This document shows positions 35,901 through 48,474 of a stretch of 64,000 nucleotides of DNA, one piece after another; position 1 is the stretch's first letter, and each line of letters begins with the position of its first letter. The notes under the pieces were generated by a model. It saw only the letters and a program-made list of their open reading frames with translations. It had not been told where the DNA came from and made no database searches. The position numbers were made by a program, and so were the translations under genes. Source of the stretch: Lumnitzera littorea (Eukaryota; Streptophyta; Magnoliopsida; Myrtales; Combretaceae); assembly GCA_024138015.1 (NCBI GenBank), contig JAMXBB010000009.1, positions 93,747,291 through 93,811,290 on the forward strand, read 5' to 3'.

Positions 35901-38900
35901 CGACATGCTTTTGATCGTTTATGATATGATGGAACTGTTTAATCTACCCAAGTGTTGGAACCTAATCAAATTAAAGCTTCATTTCAATATTTATTTTATC
36001 AATGTTTTGGGATGATCCATTGTTATGCTTTAGCAAAATAGGTTACAATTTTTGCTCTGATCGTAGTATACAATATTTGGCAATCAAATTCCTATCTTTC
36101 ATTACCTGAGAAACAATAATACTTACATTTGCTGTCCTGTCAAGATATTCAATTTTGGTTATTTCTGACAAGGCGCTTCAACAATAAAGATCACATTTAG
36201 ACTGGCATAACTGGAATCATCAAACTATACTGAATATGTTGTTGCTGAATTTCAGTGTAATGACTCCATACTATAGTGAGGAAACTGTCTACTCTAGAGC
36301 TGACCTTGAGATGGAGAATGAGGATGGTGTGTCAATCATATATTACTTACAGAAGATCTTCCCAGGTGTGAAAATTGATGCAGAAGCTGAAGTAGCAGCT
36401 GGTTGTTTTTTACTGACTCATTGGGAAAATCATTGTGTTAACGTATTTTTGATGCTATAGATGAGTGGGAGAACTTTAAGGAGCGATTAAACTGTAAGGA
36501 AAGTGAAATTTGGGAGAAAGAAGAAAATATTCTGCAGCTTCGTCATTGGGTTTCCTTAAGAGGACAGACTTTATGCAGAACAGGTGATTGATGCTGATGC
36601 CACCCAGAGAAGCAGAATGTGATAATTATATAATCTGTGCTCCTATTAATTACTGTATATTAATTTCAGTACGAGGCATGATGTATTACCGGAGAGCCTT
36701 GAAGCTTCAAGCTTTCCTTGACATGGCTAATGAAAGAGGTAAGAGTTGATGCCTGTTGCATCATGGATCACTGATACACTTCCTTTTTAATCCCAGTTTG
36801 GTCATACCTTAGCAATTATGCAAATCTGTTTTTTGTATTCTTGTCATTCATTACAATAGGCTTACTAACTTAAATATCAGTTTGGGTGTAGCTCCACTAC
36901 TTTTAGCAATGTCAACTTTTTGCTGAAAAGTAAATATATATGCAAGATTTGGTGTTCAGATGGACGAATCCTGAGATGCTTCTTTAACATATGCCTCTGT
37001 TAATTCTTTGGATGAACTTATTCTCATCCAACTGCATAACCAGCCAAGCTTTTTGACATTCCCCGTAGAGATAGGGAAATCATGACACAGAGGAGTGTAG
37101 TAGACTTGAAAAAGTGTTACTGGAGATGGTTGTGCACATTAAGGCAGGAAAGTTTAATGCATCTGGCTGCAAAATGCCACCTGAAATAAAATAAGTATTA
37201 TCTCTTGGAATAAATATGTACATATATATTTATATATCAGCTTCTGAATCTTAGATCTGATCTGAGCAGAGATGCTACGAGGTTACAAAGCCATTGCAGC
37301 TCCAAATGAGGAAGGCAAGAAAAGCCACAGATCTCTGCAAGCCCAATTGGAGGCTGTGGCTGACATGAAATTCACCTATGTTGCTACTTGTCAGAACTAT
37401 GGAAATCAGAAGAGAAGTGGAGATCGCCGAGCAACAGATATCTTGAATTTGATGGTTAAGTATGTTCCATACCCTGTGAAGTTGGTAGAGCTGCAATCCC
37501 AATTGCTTAAATCACTTTGCTTACAGCATAATTACTACTCCTACTTCCACAGCAATCCAGCTCTTAGGGTAGCATACATTGACGGAGTTGAGGAAAGAGA
37601 AGGTGGAAAGGTACAGAAGGTTTATTACTCTGTATTGGTCAAAGCTGTCGACAACCTTGATCAGGTAATCATGACAGATTCTTTTTCTATTCATAATGAT
37701 TAGTTACGCATTAAAAATCTCCAAGATATAGTTGAGTTACTCTCTCTGTTCTCCTTCCAAAGGAAATATACCGTATAAAATTACCGGGTTCAGCCAAAAT
37801 TGGAGAAGGGAAGCCTGAAAACCAAAACCACGCAATTATCTTCACTCGTGGAGAGGCTCTGCAAACTATTGACATGAACCAGGTAGCCCAATTAAATGTC
37901 TATTGGAGGTACCTCTGATGCTTATTTTCTTGTGGAATTACAATATGATTATATTCCCACACTGCAGGACAATTATTTGGAAGAAGCTTTCAAAATGCGT
38001 AACCTTTTGGAAGAATTTAATGAGGATCATGGAGTGCGTCCACCTACCATTTTAGGTGTTCGTGAGCACATCTTTACTGGAAGGTTCAGCGAGCAATTTT
38101 CCTAGAGAATTTTTCTTTTCCTGATTGCCATATTGCTAAAGTTTCTTCTGATTTCTTATTATTGAACCTGCAGTGTTTCCTCTTTGGCGTGGTTCATGTC
38201 AAACCAAGAGACAAGCTTTGTTACCCTTGGTCAAAGAGTTCTCGCAAGGCCATTAAAGTACGTGTCTGGACATTATTTTTTCTCCATTGTAGCTGATAGT
38301 TAAGTAAATAAGCACCCAAATAGGAGAGTAGATAACCTTTACTTGCAAAATGTATATTCAAGTGTTAGAAAGGCTAAAGCCAAGATTTTTGTTCCTTTAC
38401 TGGTATTATCAGAGGCAGCTCTGCAGCATGCCACAAATAAACTATTTTATGCTGCTAACAACTGAGTTTGTCTGTTTAGGATCCGGTTCCATTATGGTCA
38501 TCCAGATGTATTCGATAGGATATTTCACATTACTCGCGGAGGAATCAGTAAAGCTTCTCGTGGCATCAACCTTAGCGAGGACATTTTTGCTGGTAATATC
38601 TTACTCCATTAAAAGTAAATACATACGAAGCACAATTTTGCTTACTGTGGATGATATGTTGATTAGGCTTCAACTCAACGCTCCGTAGAGGAAATATTAC
38701 TCATCATGAATACATCCAAGTTGGGAAAGGTCGAGATGTTGGGCTTAACCAAATATCACTTTTTGAAGCAAAAGTGGCTTGTGGTAATGGGGAGCAGGTG
38801 CTCAGCAGAGACATCTACCGATTGGGACATCGTTTTGACTTCTTCCGCATGATGTCGTGCTTCTTTACAACTGTGGGATTTTACGTCTCTGCAATGGTGA

Positions 38901-41081
38901 GTCTTCGTGTATTATATTCTTTTTCAATATATGCTTATCCACCTGATTTTTAAAAATGTAGAAAGCCAGTCGTAATATCTTCTTTTATAAGAGCTTTTTG
39001 CCCACACAATACTAAAATTTTGAAGAGTGAGATAATAGGAGATGGATAGTTATGAACTTCTAGAAGAGGTCATCTTGCCTTGATAAGAGATTCTTGTAAT
39101 TTTGCTAGTTCAAGTGGGTTATCCTTTATCTCTTTATTATTTGATTAACACTTGTTTTTTGGCCTCCATTTGGCAGTTGGTTTGCCTTATAGTGTATATT
39201 TACTTGTATGGAAAACTCTACCTATCATTGAGTGGATTGGAGGCATCCATAATGAAAGTTGCCAGGGCCAGGGGAAATGATCCTTTGAAGGCCGCCATGG
39301 CTTCACAATCTGTGGTTCAGTTAGGTTTACTGATGGCCTTGCCTATGGTGATGGAGATGGGACTTGAAAGAGGATTTAGAACTGCATTTGGTGATATAAT
39401 AATCATGCAGCTCCAGCTGGCATCGGTCTTCTTTACTTTCTCCCTTGGGACAAAAGCCCATTATTTTGGCCGCACTATTTTGCATGGAGGGGCCAAATAC
39501 AGAGCAACTGGACGTGGTTTTGTTGTACGGCATGAGAAGTTTGCTGAGAACTACAGGATGTATTCTCGCAGCCATTTTGTAAAAGGGATGGAGCTGATGA
39601 TTTTGCTTATTGTTTATCAGATCTATGGTTCTTCAGGCTCAGAAGGTGCTTACATGGTCCTCACATGCTCCATGTGGTTCCTGGTGGCTTCTTGGCTGTT
39701 TGCTCCATTCCTTTTCAATCCTTCAGGGTTTGAATGGCAGAAGATTGTGGATGACTGGGATGATTGGACAAAGTGGATAAGCAGCCATGGTGGTATTGGG
39801 GTACCAGCAACTAAGAGCTGGGAATCTTGGTGGGATGAGGAGCAAGAGCATCTACAGTATACCGGGTTCCTGGGAAGATTTTGGGAGATTGTCCTTTCTC
39901 TTCGTTTCTTCGTCTATCAATATGGGGTTGTGTATCACTTACATGTGGCCCAACAGAGTAAGAGCATTGTGGTAAGTACATGGCTATAGCATTGAATCTA
40001 CATTATTCCTTATGTAAGCATTCTGTAAGTTGCTGCTTAGAATTCAGGATGGCCATACAATTTACAGCTGCTCCTCAACTAACAATAGCAAAATCTTACC
40101 TAGTTCAATTGGACATGTATAAGAGATTTCACATTTATAGCTTCACTGTTTGTGGTTCACTGAAGATTTAGAATGTCTAGCTTTTCTAGCTGATGGTTTA
40201 ATGACCACAAGAAAAGAGATCCTCATGGAAAACCTATAGCATACTTTGTCTAGACTATGATATTAATTGAACCCATGAAATATGTTGAAGTCTGCTTTTG
40301 TGGTTGATAACTCCCTTTGTACATGTGGCCTGTATAATGCAAGTTTACAACCTTCATTTTCTCCAGGTGTATGGTTTGTCCTGGTTGGTGATTGTTGCTG
40401 CCATGATTATCTTAAAGGTTAGCCCCACCATCTTTCTTATTAAATAGGAATGTAGTGTTTCTTCTTTCCTTGCAAAGCATGACAACACTGGTTGCATATT
40501 TTTACATTTTGATGGTTATAAAATGCAGGTTGTTTCCCTGGGGAGAAAGAAGTTCAGTGCAGATTTCCAATTGATGTTCAGACTTCTCAAATTGTTCCTT
40601 TTCATTGGGTTTGTAGTCACTGTTGGGATGCTGTTCGCATTCCTTAGTCTTACGGTAGGAGACATATTTGCAAGCTTACTGGCATTTTTGCCCACAGGGT
40701 GGGCATTGCTGCAGGTACCTTTTCGTTTCTTCCTGTATTAGATTTTGTTCTCCTTGGCAAGTTTATTTGTTTATGGGGGAACAGGAAACTACCGTGAGCC
40801 ACCTGTTTGATTTTTGATAAACGATACTGACCGTTCGGATTTGGAGCCAGATAGCACAAGCCTGCAGACCGTTGGTGAAGGGCATGGGAATGTGGGGGTC
40901 TGTGAAAGCACTTGCAAGAGGATATGAGTACATATTTGGGTTAATTATCTTCACTCCGGTGGCAGTATTGGCCTGGTTCCCATTCGTCTCCGAATTCCAG
41001 ACGAGGCTCTTGTTCAACCAAGCATTCAGTCGGGGACTTCAGATCCAGCGTATCCTGGCTGGTGGGAAGAAGAACAAGTAA
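26923..41081 (+). CDS. CALS5: Callose synthase 5 (1,3-beta-glucan synthase), 42 exons
   Basis: Plasma-membrane enzyme that polymerises UDP-glucose into callose. CalS5/GSL2 is known for the pollen-mother-cell and tetrad callose wall. Exon ranges: 26923-27109, 28250-28350, 28643-28764, 28871-28967, 29088-29198, 29353-29481, 29567-29659, 29894-29985, 30112-30238, 30349-30486, 30574-30650, 30731-30809, 30895-31020, 31113-31227, 31514-31851, 32454-32506, 32617-32677, 32776-32857, 32940-32989, 33189-33275, 33801-33923, 34016-34110, 34210-34294, 34365-34525, 34948-35071, 35147-35241, 35341-35458, 35566-35717, 36256-36365, 36461-36583, 36670-36738, 37270-37459, 37553-37664, 37763-37882, 37968-38083, 38174-38257, 38480-38592, 38667-38896, 39177-39971, 40367-40417, 40529-40714, 40851-41081. 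All phases agree, giving 1915 residues with no stop. The N-terminus has [15 protein letters not shown]1-type domain 1 is near residues 310-420 ([19 protein letters not shown]); a first membrane cluster spans about 470-740; the glucan synthase domain runs from about 1020, with RATG near 1604; a second membrane cluster runs to the C-terminus ([17 protein letters not shown]). Assigned to CalS5 rather than CalS1-3 by its SGPQGL.RRPSRSA start and C-terminal sequence. Confidence 0.93.
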
Positions 41082-41302
41082 TGACAAACGTTTCGGTGCA
41101 ATAGTCATCAAGACAAAATGCACACCCCCGGAGGCTATAAAATAAAATGCACGAGCCATCTCCAGATCCCGATGAAGTGTCTCCTCCAAATCAAAATTTG
41201 TGGGAAGTAAATTTTGGTTTCTTGGATGTGGATGTCAGTCATATTGTGATTTTGTATGGTACATGCAAGTTTAATATACATCTAACCAAAATCATTTTTT
41301 CA

Positions 41303-41308
41303 AATAAA
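41303..41308 (+). terminator. Likely polyadenylation signal of CalS5
   Basis: AATAAA, 222 bp after the stop codon in a T- and A-rich 3' region. An earlier weak AATAAAATG lies near 41142. Confidence 0.4.
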
Positions 41309-41309
41309 A

Positions 41310-41813
41310 AGTGTACTTGAGACACGAAATATAAATGCTTGCCTAGTGGAAATAGAATGTAACTTGTTTCTGAAAGTTCATTCCGAAAACTGTTTCTTTT
41401 CACAATTTGCAGAGTTCGTGCATTCCTGAGTCACATACATAAAATATATGCAATTGCAAAACAGTTAGCTTAGCCACAACCTGCAAAAAATCACTTACTG
41501 AAGAGAGCGAGTGTTTTTAATTTGAAAGCGAAGAATACATAAGCCTACGTAGGTATGTTCAGTAAGAGGCTAATAGCAAAATCCTTGGTAAATAAAAAGT
41601 GTTCGATATCTATCCGCTGCGCGTGGAAAGGAGGCAAAATGTGTACTATTCTGTTTAGGGACATCCAAAGAATTTCTTTCGAATTGGGTGATATTTATTT
41701 ATTTATTTAATTTTTAAATTTTGGAATAGTCGAGCAGTGAATATGCAAACCTCGGACGTTCTTTCTTGCCAAGTATTCCCAGATCCTCCTTTTTAAATTT
41801 CGGTGGCAATTGA
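41310..41813. other. Intergenic, nothing recognised
   Basis: AT-rich spacer between the CalS5 3' end and a LINE fragment. A short ATTTATTTATTTA run lies at about 41692-41708. No gene is seen. Confidence 0.5.
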
Positions 41814-42990
41814 TCATTTGTTTATGAGCAAATGAAGTACATGGAAGTTTGAGGAGGCTGACCTCCTTGCTGTACAAAAGTCAGGGATAAGTTCCAGTTC
41901 CCAATATAAGTTGATATTTTCACTGCTTTTATAGAAAACAAAAGGCATATTATCTCGCACTAGCAGCTCCTGTACTTCATTCGGTGGAACAAAACTTACG
42001 ACATCTCCCATGTCCGGGTTCCTAGCTTCATTTGCTAAAAAGTCAGCCATCATGTTCGCATCTTTAGGAGCAAGAAAACAACTTTGCATCTTCAAACTTT
42101 TTAAGCCAGTACCTGCGAATGGATAACACGTGTGAAGTATAGGATGTTTTTAAGTAGTGGTTAAGGATTGAATTAACAGCTGCTTTTGAATCCATTTAAA
42201 TAATCGGTTTGCTTATGTGCATATCCAAACATAATTTTAGACCCCAATTCAGGCTCGGCTCCATAGCTCTGTATCTAGAATATTAAAACTCCCCTGCTTG
42301 CACATATATCCTACAAAAAAATTTCCTTCATAGTCTCGAAGGACTCTACCGCCAGTAGCTAGCTTACAGCTATTATTGATGGAGGCATCAGTCTTCAATT
42401 TCAAATATTGTTCGGGTGGTGGGTGCCATCTGATGTAACATTGGGTGGTAGGCACTGTTAAGTTTTTTCCTGAATACATTGAGCACCCAGTATTTGTGCG
42501 CTAAGATTCGGGCTAACTTGACTATCTCTTCTATGTTTGTGTTTGAGGTTTGGCCTTCAAAAGCTCATTTGTTCCTGTCTTTCCAAGTCGTCCACAACAA
42601 GAATGATAAGAATACTCACTTAGGAGGAGAAGGCTGGCTTTTTGGGAGTTCCGAAAATTTCAGATTTAGAGCAAGCCAATTCGTAAGGGAGTCTTTTCAA
42701 CCTATCGACCAATTTATTTGTTGTATGAGAGGCACAAAATAGGACATTCTCATAGGGCATGTGAAGTATCTTCCTCAGATCTTGGACAGTTGCCCTGAAT
42801 TCCCAGCTTTTTGGACAGATTATAGCCAACAGGTAATGCATTAAGACAGCATAGATAGCATCCCGAATTGTAGTGTGTTACAGATTTAGCAGGCTTCGAC
42901 ATTTCAAAGCCCATGATCAATCTATGATCCCCGTGTGTCAAGAGTAAATGCCCAAGATTCTCCCCAATTTTTAGACCAAACTGCTCCTTT
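41814..42990 (-). pseudogene. LINE 3' fragment: RT zinc-binding plus RNase H domains
   Basis: On the - strand, 42941-42750 holds LNALPVGYNLSKKLGIQGN then CPRSEEDTSHAL, the zinc-binding domain that follows RT in plant LINEs (one Cys of the set is lost). After a decayed stretch, 42479-42249 reads WHPPPEQYLKLKTDASINNS, GGRVLRDYEGNFFVGYM and LDTELWSRA, the N-terminal half of a plant RNase H (RVT_3 type) with TDAS carrying the catalytic Asp. The C-terminal half (MMADFLANEARNPDMGD) is in another frame at 42060-41814. Frameshifts and the absence of RT make it a remnant. A degenerate RNase H-type host pseudogene is the alternative. Confidence 0.75.
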
Positions 42991-43209
42991 CCAAAACTCT
43001 AAATTCTATTAGGCCGTAATCTGCAGCCTACACACATACACTCCATGCATGAAACATATAAATACTGTCACAAACATCTCTCTCCAACACATATGCTTGG
43101 TAGGCACATACACATGCATCGTTAATTACAATCTTGTGCACGGACTTTACATGCACACAAAATCAAAGCCACTGTAATGTATCAAATTTTCTATAAGCAA
43201 TGAGAGGCT
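42991..43209. other. Spacer, nothing recognised
   Basis: Short AT-rich sequence with ACACATACAC-type runs; no gene is seen. Confidence 0.4.
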
Positions 43210-45413
43210 TGTACTAACACAACTAAGCTCGATAGCCTATTTAGGGTGTTTGAAATAATAACCTAAATAGTTAAAAACATACTAGGGGTTTCGTAATATT
43301 AGTCGAAAAGTTTTCGTAAGTTCAGAATTTAAAAATATTAAAAATATAGCTAAAATAGTAATAATTTACCATATTATTATATCATCGGTAATGTACAAAT
43401 TATGTTTGAGAAATTAACAAATACTTGGAGATAAATTATAAGAGCAATATAATTAATATTGGACATATATAATTTATAAAAACATATATACACTTCAAGT
43501 ATAATTATTATACAAACATATATACCCGTAATTATTGTAAATACTTTAAATTAAGTACAATTCACTAAATAAATTAATAAAAAAAGGAAAAATGGTTAAA
43601 AAAATTATTAGGCAACCAAAAGACATCATTTTGGGCATGGTAAGAATTTGATATGCATGAGAATTAGGGAAATTAAATTTTGAATACCTCAATCTCCACT
43701 TTTCCATATGTCCTTAAGTGGGAAAAATCAAAGATAAATCAAAGAAGACTATAAAAAATGAGACCATTATTCTGGATAAAGCTTAGTTAGTTACAAGGTT
43801 GGAAATATTTTTAGAGTGAGAAAATAGAGAGAGAAAATGAGGAAATGAAATTGGAAAAAAATAGTACATGAAGGAGGAGACTTGCAAGATCGATGACCAA
43901 TTGGAAGTGAAACAAAATGGTAGCTTGAAAAAGTGGCCGATGACTAGAGTAACCGACAAACCCCTTCCCCCTAGTAGTAGTCGAAGCTTCGCATTTTCAG
44001 TGAGTGCTTGATTTCCTCAATTTTAACAAAAATTTGAGAAAAATAGTAGACAAACTCTAAAAATTTTGAAATTTGGTTTCCCTGTGTACTTTTGCATGAG
44101 AAATTCAAATCTTTAATTAGACTTCCAAAATTTTGGGTGTAGATATGAGATCCTTAAGAAAAATATCCCTTACAATAATTATCAATCAAGTTTTTAAAAG
44201 ATCAATTCATGTATTTTTGACTTGAGATTTTGTGATTATTCTCTTAAGATATTGAACTTTGATGCTCTATGATTGAATTTTCAAAGTTTGGTAGTCAAAT
44301 TTTTGGGAAATTTTGTTTTTCACAAAACATTATACTAGAAATAGGTTTTTCTAAAAGAGCTAAGTTAGGTTTTTCTAAAAACATACTTCTACCTATATTA
44401 GCCAACATGTAGAAACTATAAGTAAGTGAATAGGAGCTTTAAGATGTTGATTTTTAATTTTAGGTGTGTATTTAGTGGTTTAGGAGTTCAATTGGGAAAG
44501 CTTCGATGAGTTGTATTAAGTGAAGGCATAAGAGAAAAATATATATATGATGGTAGTACTAAATTGCTGTTTTTATATTTGCAAGTTTATTAAGACTTTG
44601 GAACTTAGGGTAAGTTGAATTTTATATGAAGTAATTGGATGTATTAGTAGTATGTAAGCCCCGCAATCAGCTATTCGAGGTTTGGTTCATAAAATTTAGG
44701 ACGATCGAGCAAATTTTACAACGAAGTTAGGAGTATTAGTAAAAATAATCTTGTGAGTTTAGATTTAGTAAAATAAGCAACAAAATAATTTAGTTATCTA
44801 ATATTGAATTATATGTAAATTTCTTATTATTTATCGGAAACGTATAAAACGAATTCCAATAATTAAAAAATTGATAGAAATAAATTATATGCATACTAAA
44901 AATCATAAAATAACATAAATAATATTTAGAAATATTTATTTTTATATGAATTTACATGGAGGTAAAAATATGTGAAATTACTTAAAATACTTGAAATATG
45001 CTAAAATAATACTAAATAATTAAAGAAAATTCATAAATAATGAGGAAATGTCTAAAAATAGGTTATGGTAGGTCAGGGAGGAAAGAAAAGAATTTAACCA
45101 ATTAAATTAGCTCATTTAGAAAGTTAAATTAAAAGTGGATAAGGCATTTGTCAACTCAAATTAATACACCAAAATTCCCTAAGAGCTTTATAAATAGCCA
45201 ATTTTTTTCAAAAGCTCATTTGGGTGGTTTGTAGAATAGGAAAAATAGAGAGAACCAAAACAAGAGTGAATTAGGCCTTTTTCAAAAAATTACAAAAAAT
45301 CTGTGCAATTAAGGCAATTGAATCGAATTCATGACCCACCACTAACTAGAACTGAACTACCGCCACCACCACTACACCTCACAATCGTCGCTTAGATCGG
45401 CTGACACCCCTTG

Positions 45414-48400
45414 TGTCACGCTTCGAAACGGCAAAGTCGTAATAGCCCCGCCGTATAAACTATTCTAAGATAGAAGTTGGCCTTACAACCGCTATCTTAG
45501 ACCTGATTTACACAAGGCATCCACGACTAACCCGCTTTGAAGTAAACAGTTTGTAATTTAAATAAAAAATTTACCTAAGAAAGTGAGAAAATTTATATAT
45601 ATACACTATGATTCAATTATTACATTATTCATAAATGAAAAATTCTAAAATAAAACAAAACTTAGACCTTAAGAATATATGTTTGTTCTTCAAATATTTT
45701 TCCTCACTTCTCAAGATCCAACAGTTGCTAGCTTCAGAGTAGTTGTTTGCCGCTTCTTAGCCAGCACCTGCACGACGTCTATAAGGATGTGAGCAACCAC
45801 AGTTTAGTAAGTTAGGATAGAAGACTTAAAACTATATCATAAACATAACAAGGTTTTCAATCAACTTATTAGGTGCAATGCATATGCAAGCAAATGCCAT
45901 CGCACGACATTGTCCGGCCCGTTGTGAGATTAGAGAAATTGCGTCCGCTCTAATCCAGGTTGAGGAGTTGCCATTAATGCAACAGCTCACGACTAAACCT
46001 AAGCTTGTGCAATGGAGACCTCGCTCTTTCCGCGACTACCTTCGAACCACTAACTTCACCCGCGTCGCGACCTTCTCACCTGTCACTTAGTTCAACTGAG
46101 GATAAAGAAGGGACCATTATGCAATCCTGCACTATCCCTTTTGAAGGGGTCGGTATTTGGTCGGAGATTCCTAAATTCCCCTAATATGTTGCCATGTATG
46201 TCCGATTATGATTACTGGTTGTATATTTGATTAGGTTCAGTTTAGGGTGATCAATCATTTCATACAATTCATACAAATCATACAATACATGCTAGAGCAA
46301 CAATTAGAATCATAGCATCACCCATAATCAAGCACATGCACACATTCAACTATCTAGTAAGCATAAACAAACATAATCTTAAGCCTCCAAAATACAGTAT
46401 CTTATTAATCCCAACTTACCTCGAATCCTCACTCACTCACTCACTCGAGGTCCGACTTGCTCTGGCCATCGCCGATCATCCCTATAACACAAACGTGGTT
46501 TCAGTTTTTCATATAACTATTATAGGTTTATTTTATTCTATAATGCTTATTGTTATGTTTTGTTTAGGGTTTAATATGCCTAATTATCTGGGTCTTAAGT
46601 CTTTTACAATTATTTTAGGTTTGGGGTTAGATTCGATTCGGTTTCCGCATTGATTCCTAAATTAGGTTCTAGTTCTAGTTCGATTTCTAAGTATTGTTTT
46701 ATGCTCGAACCCTAGAAATTCATTTTAACTCATAATGTGAAATTAATCACATTACTTTCCAATCTTCTAAATATCGTCATTACCTCTAATTAGTATTTTA
46801 TTCCACCTGGTATACTTAAATCCTTATTAACGTACCGAATTTACTCTTGATGTGAGAAATTTTTACATCTTTCATGTAATTACATAAATTTAAGTTTTCT
46901 ATCAAATTTATTGTATATTTTTATTATTATCATAATATCAATTTTTATTCTAATATTTTCTATTTATTATATTTCTAATAATTATATATTATGCATTATC
47001 ACATATTATGTATATAATACACTTCTAATATTTCTATCACTCTAATTACCATCTCTAAACATCGATTATCATTTCAAAATGTCTAAATTCATCCTAAATC
47101 AGATTTTACACCTAATTACCCTAATTTACAAAATTAACTTAAAATTTACTATTTTTCCCTATTACTCATTTACTACATAATTAACCTAATAATTACATCT
47201 AACACCCTAAATGCTACAAGTATCATACTGCATCAAATTTCAACATCCTAAAACATATAATTATTCACTAAATCAGTAATTAATCATTTAATTACTTAAT
47301 TAACCCTAAATTATCCATTTTATGCCTTATTTTAAGGCCTAAAAATTATCTAAAAATTTCGAAAATTAATTTTTGAAAACGGCCTTCATAGCACTGTTCT
47401 ATATCATCTAAGTGGTCTACAAAAAAATTTTGGGTTTAAAACTACACTCCTAAGGTCATTTATTTCTAAACCGAAACATGCTCGGTTTTGCACGATTTCT
47501 TAACGACCCTATATCACGAGACATATTTTCATCAAAATAATATTTTTCATAAAAACTACATATAAAAATATTCCATAATAACAAAATTCATAATTTTCTA
47601 AGAATATTTACTATTTTTAACAAAATTACATAAAATCAGCTTAGAAATCGGACTCACCGGTTTGGGTGATTCCGGCCACCGCCGACTGCCGTAGCCTTGT
47701 CGGCCGGTCTGGGCGCTACCACCACCGTGTGATGGTAGTGGCCGTCCACTCGCAACTGCTCGTCTGGTGTGGGTTTTCATTAAAGGCCCTAATTGCATAG
47801 TTTTTCTTTTTTTTTTTTCTAACTCGAATTTTTCTCTCAATTTTCGCCTCTCTCTAATTTTCTCTGATTTCTAATTGTCCAAATGAGCTTCTGAATTTTT
47901 TTCCCTATTTATAGAGCTTTAGGGAATTTATTGTGTTTTAAATTGGACAAGATAATTGCCTTATCCCTTAATTTTTGGCTTTTTTGTTGTCTTAATTTAA
48001 TTGGCCGATTTTTTTCTTATTTTTCTCAGCTGCTATGACCCAATTCTGGATCATTCCTGATTTTTCTTGATTTTTTCTTAATTAATTATGAATTTTCTTT
48101 AAATATTTAGTATTATTTTAACACATTTCGCTTATTTTAAGTAATTACGCGTATTTCTACCTATATGTAAATTTATATATAGTACAAATAAGTATTCCTA
48201 AATATTATTTAGGTCATTTTATGATTTTTAGTATACATATAATTTATCTCTAGCAATTCATTAATTATCGAAATGCATTTTACGCATTTTCGATAAATAA
48301 CGAGTTATATAATTAAAATTTGGAATTTTTATAGTCTTTTATTTTATTGCTTATTTTCTTAAATTCAAACTTACGGGATCATTTTTACTAATATTTCTAA

Positions 48401-48474
48401 CTTTACTTATAATTTAAGCTTGATCGGATTTTTCAGCCGATCGAAACCTTGAGTGACTAGTTGTGGGACTTACA
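45414..48474 (-). mobile_element. E4: complete E-family element, reverse orientation
   Basis: In + coordinates it starts TGTCACGCTTC and ends GGGACTTACA. CCTTG lies immediately on both sides (45409-45413 and 48475-48479), a perfect 5-bp target duplication. It is 3061 bp. On the - strand: TATA box CTATAAATAG (47914-47905), a leader, a GC-rich segment (about 47765-47660), then donor GGTGAGT (47658-47652), and TGCAG acceptor-like sequence at about 45770. An 80-codon frame (47840-47598) crosses the GC-rich segment; nothing similar is known to me and it is probably not a real gene. Confidence 0.85.
47652..47914 (-). promoter_or_regulatory. TATA box to splice-donor unit in E4
   Basis: The - strand order is CTATAAATAG, an AG-rich leader (GAGAGAGGCGAAAATTG), a GC-rich segment and GGTGAGT. 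The same order occurs in E6 (- strand: TATA 54861-54852, donor 54606-54600) and E3 (+ strand: TATA 45189, donor 48513 after removing E4), and more decayed in E2 and E1. Confidence 0.55.

Noticed and set aside
39327..39575. Open frames on the opposite strand of CalS5 exons
   Set aside because: They mirror a strongly conserved coding exon, have no recognisable domain and no splice or start context.
47598..47840. 80-codon frame in E4 as a small protein gene
   Set aside because: The GC-rich core is shared with E6, but the frame is not obviously preserved there. I treat it as part of a leader until coding constraint is shown.
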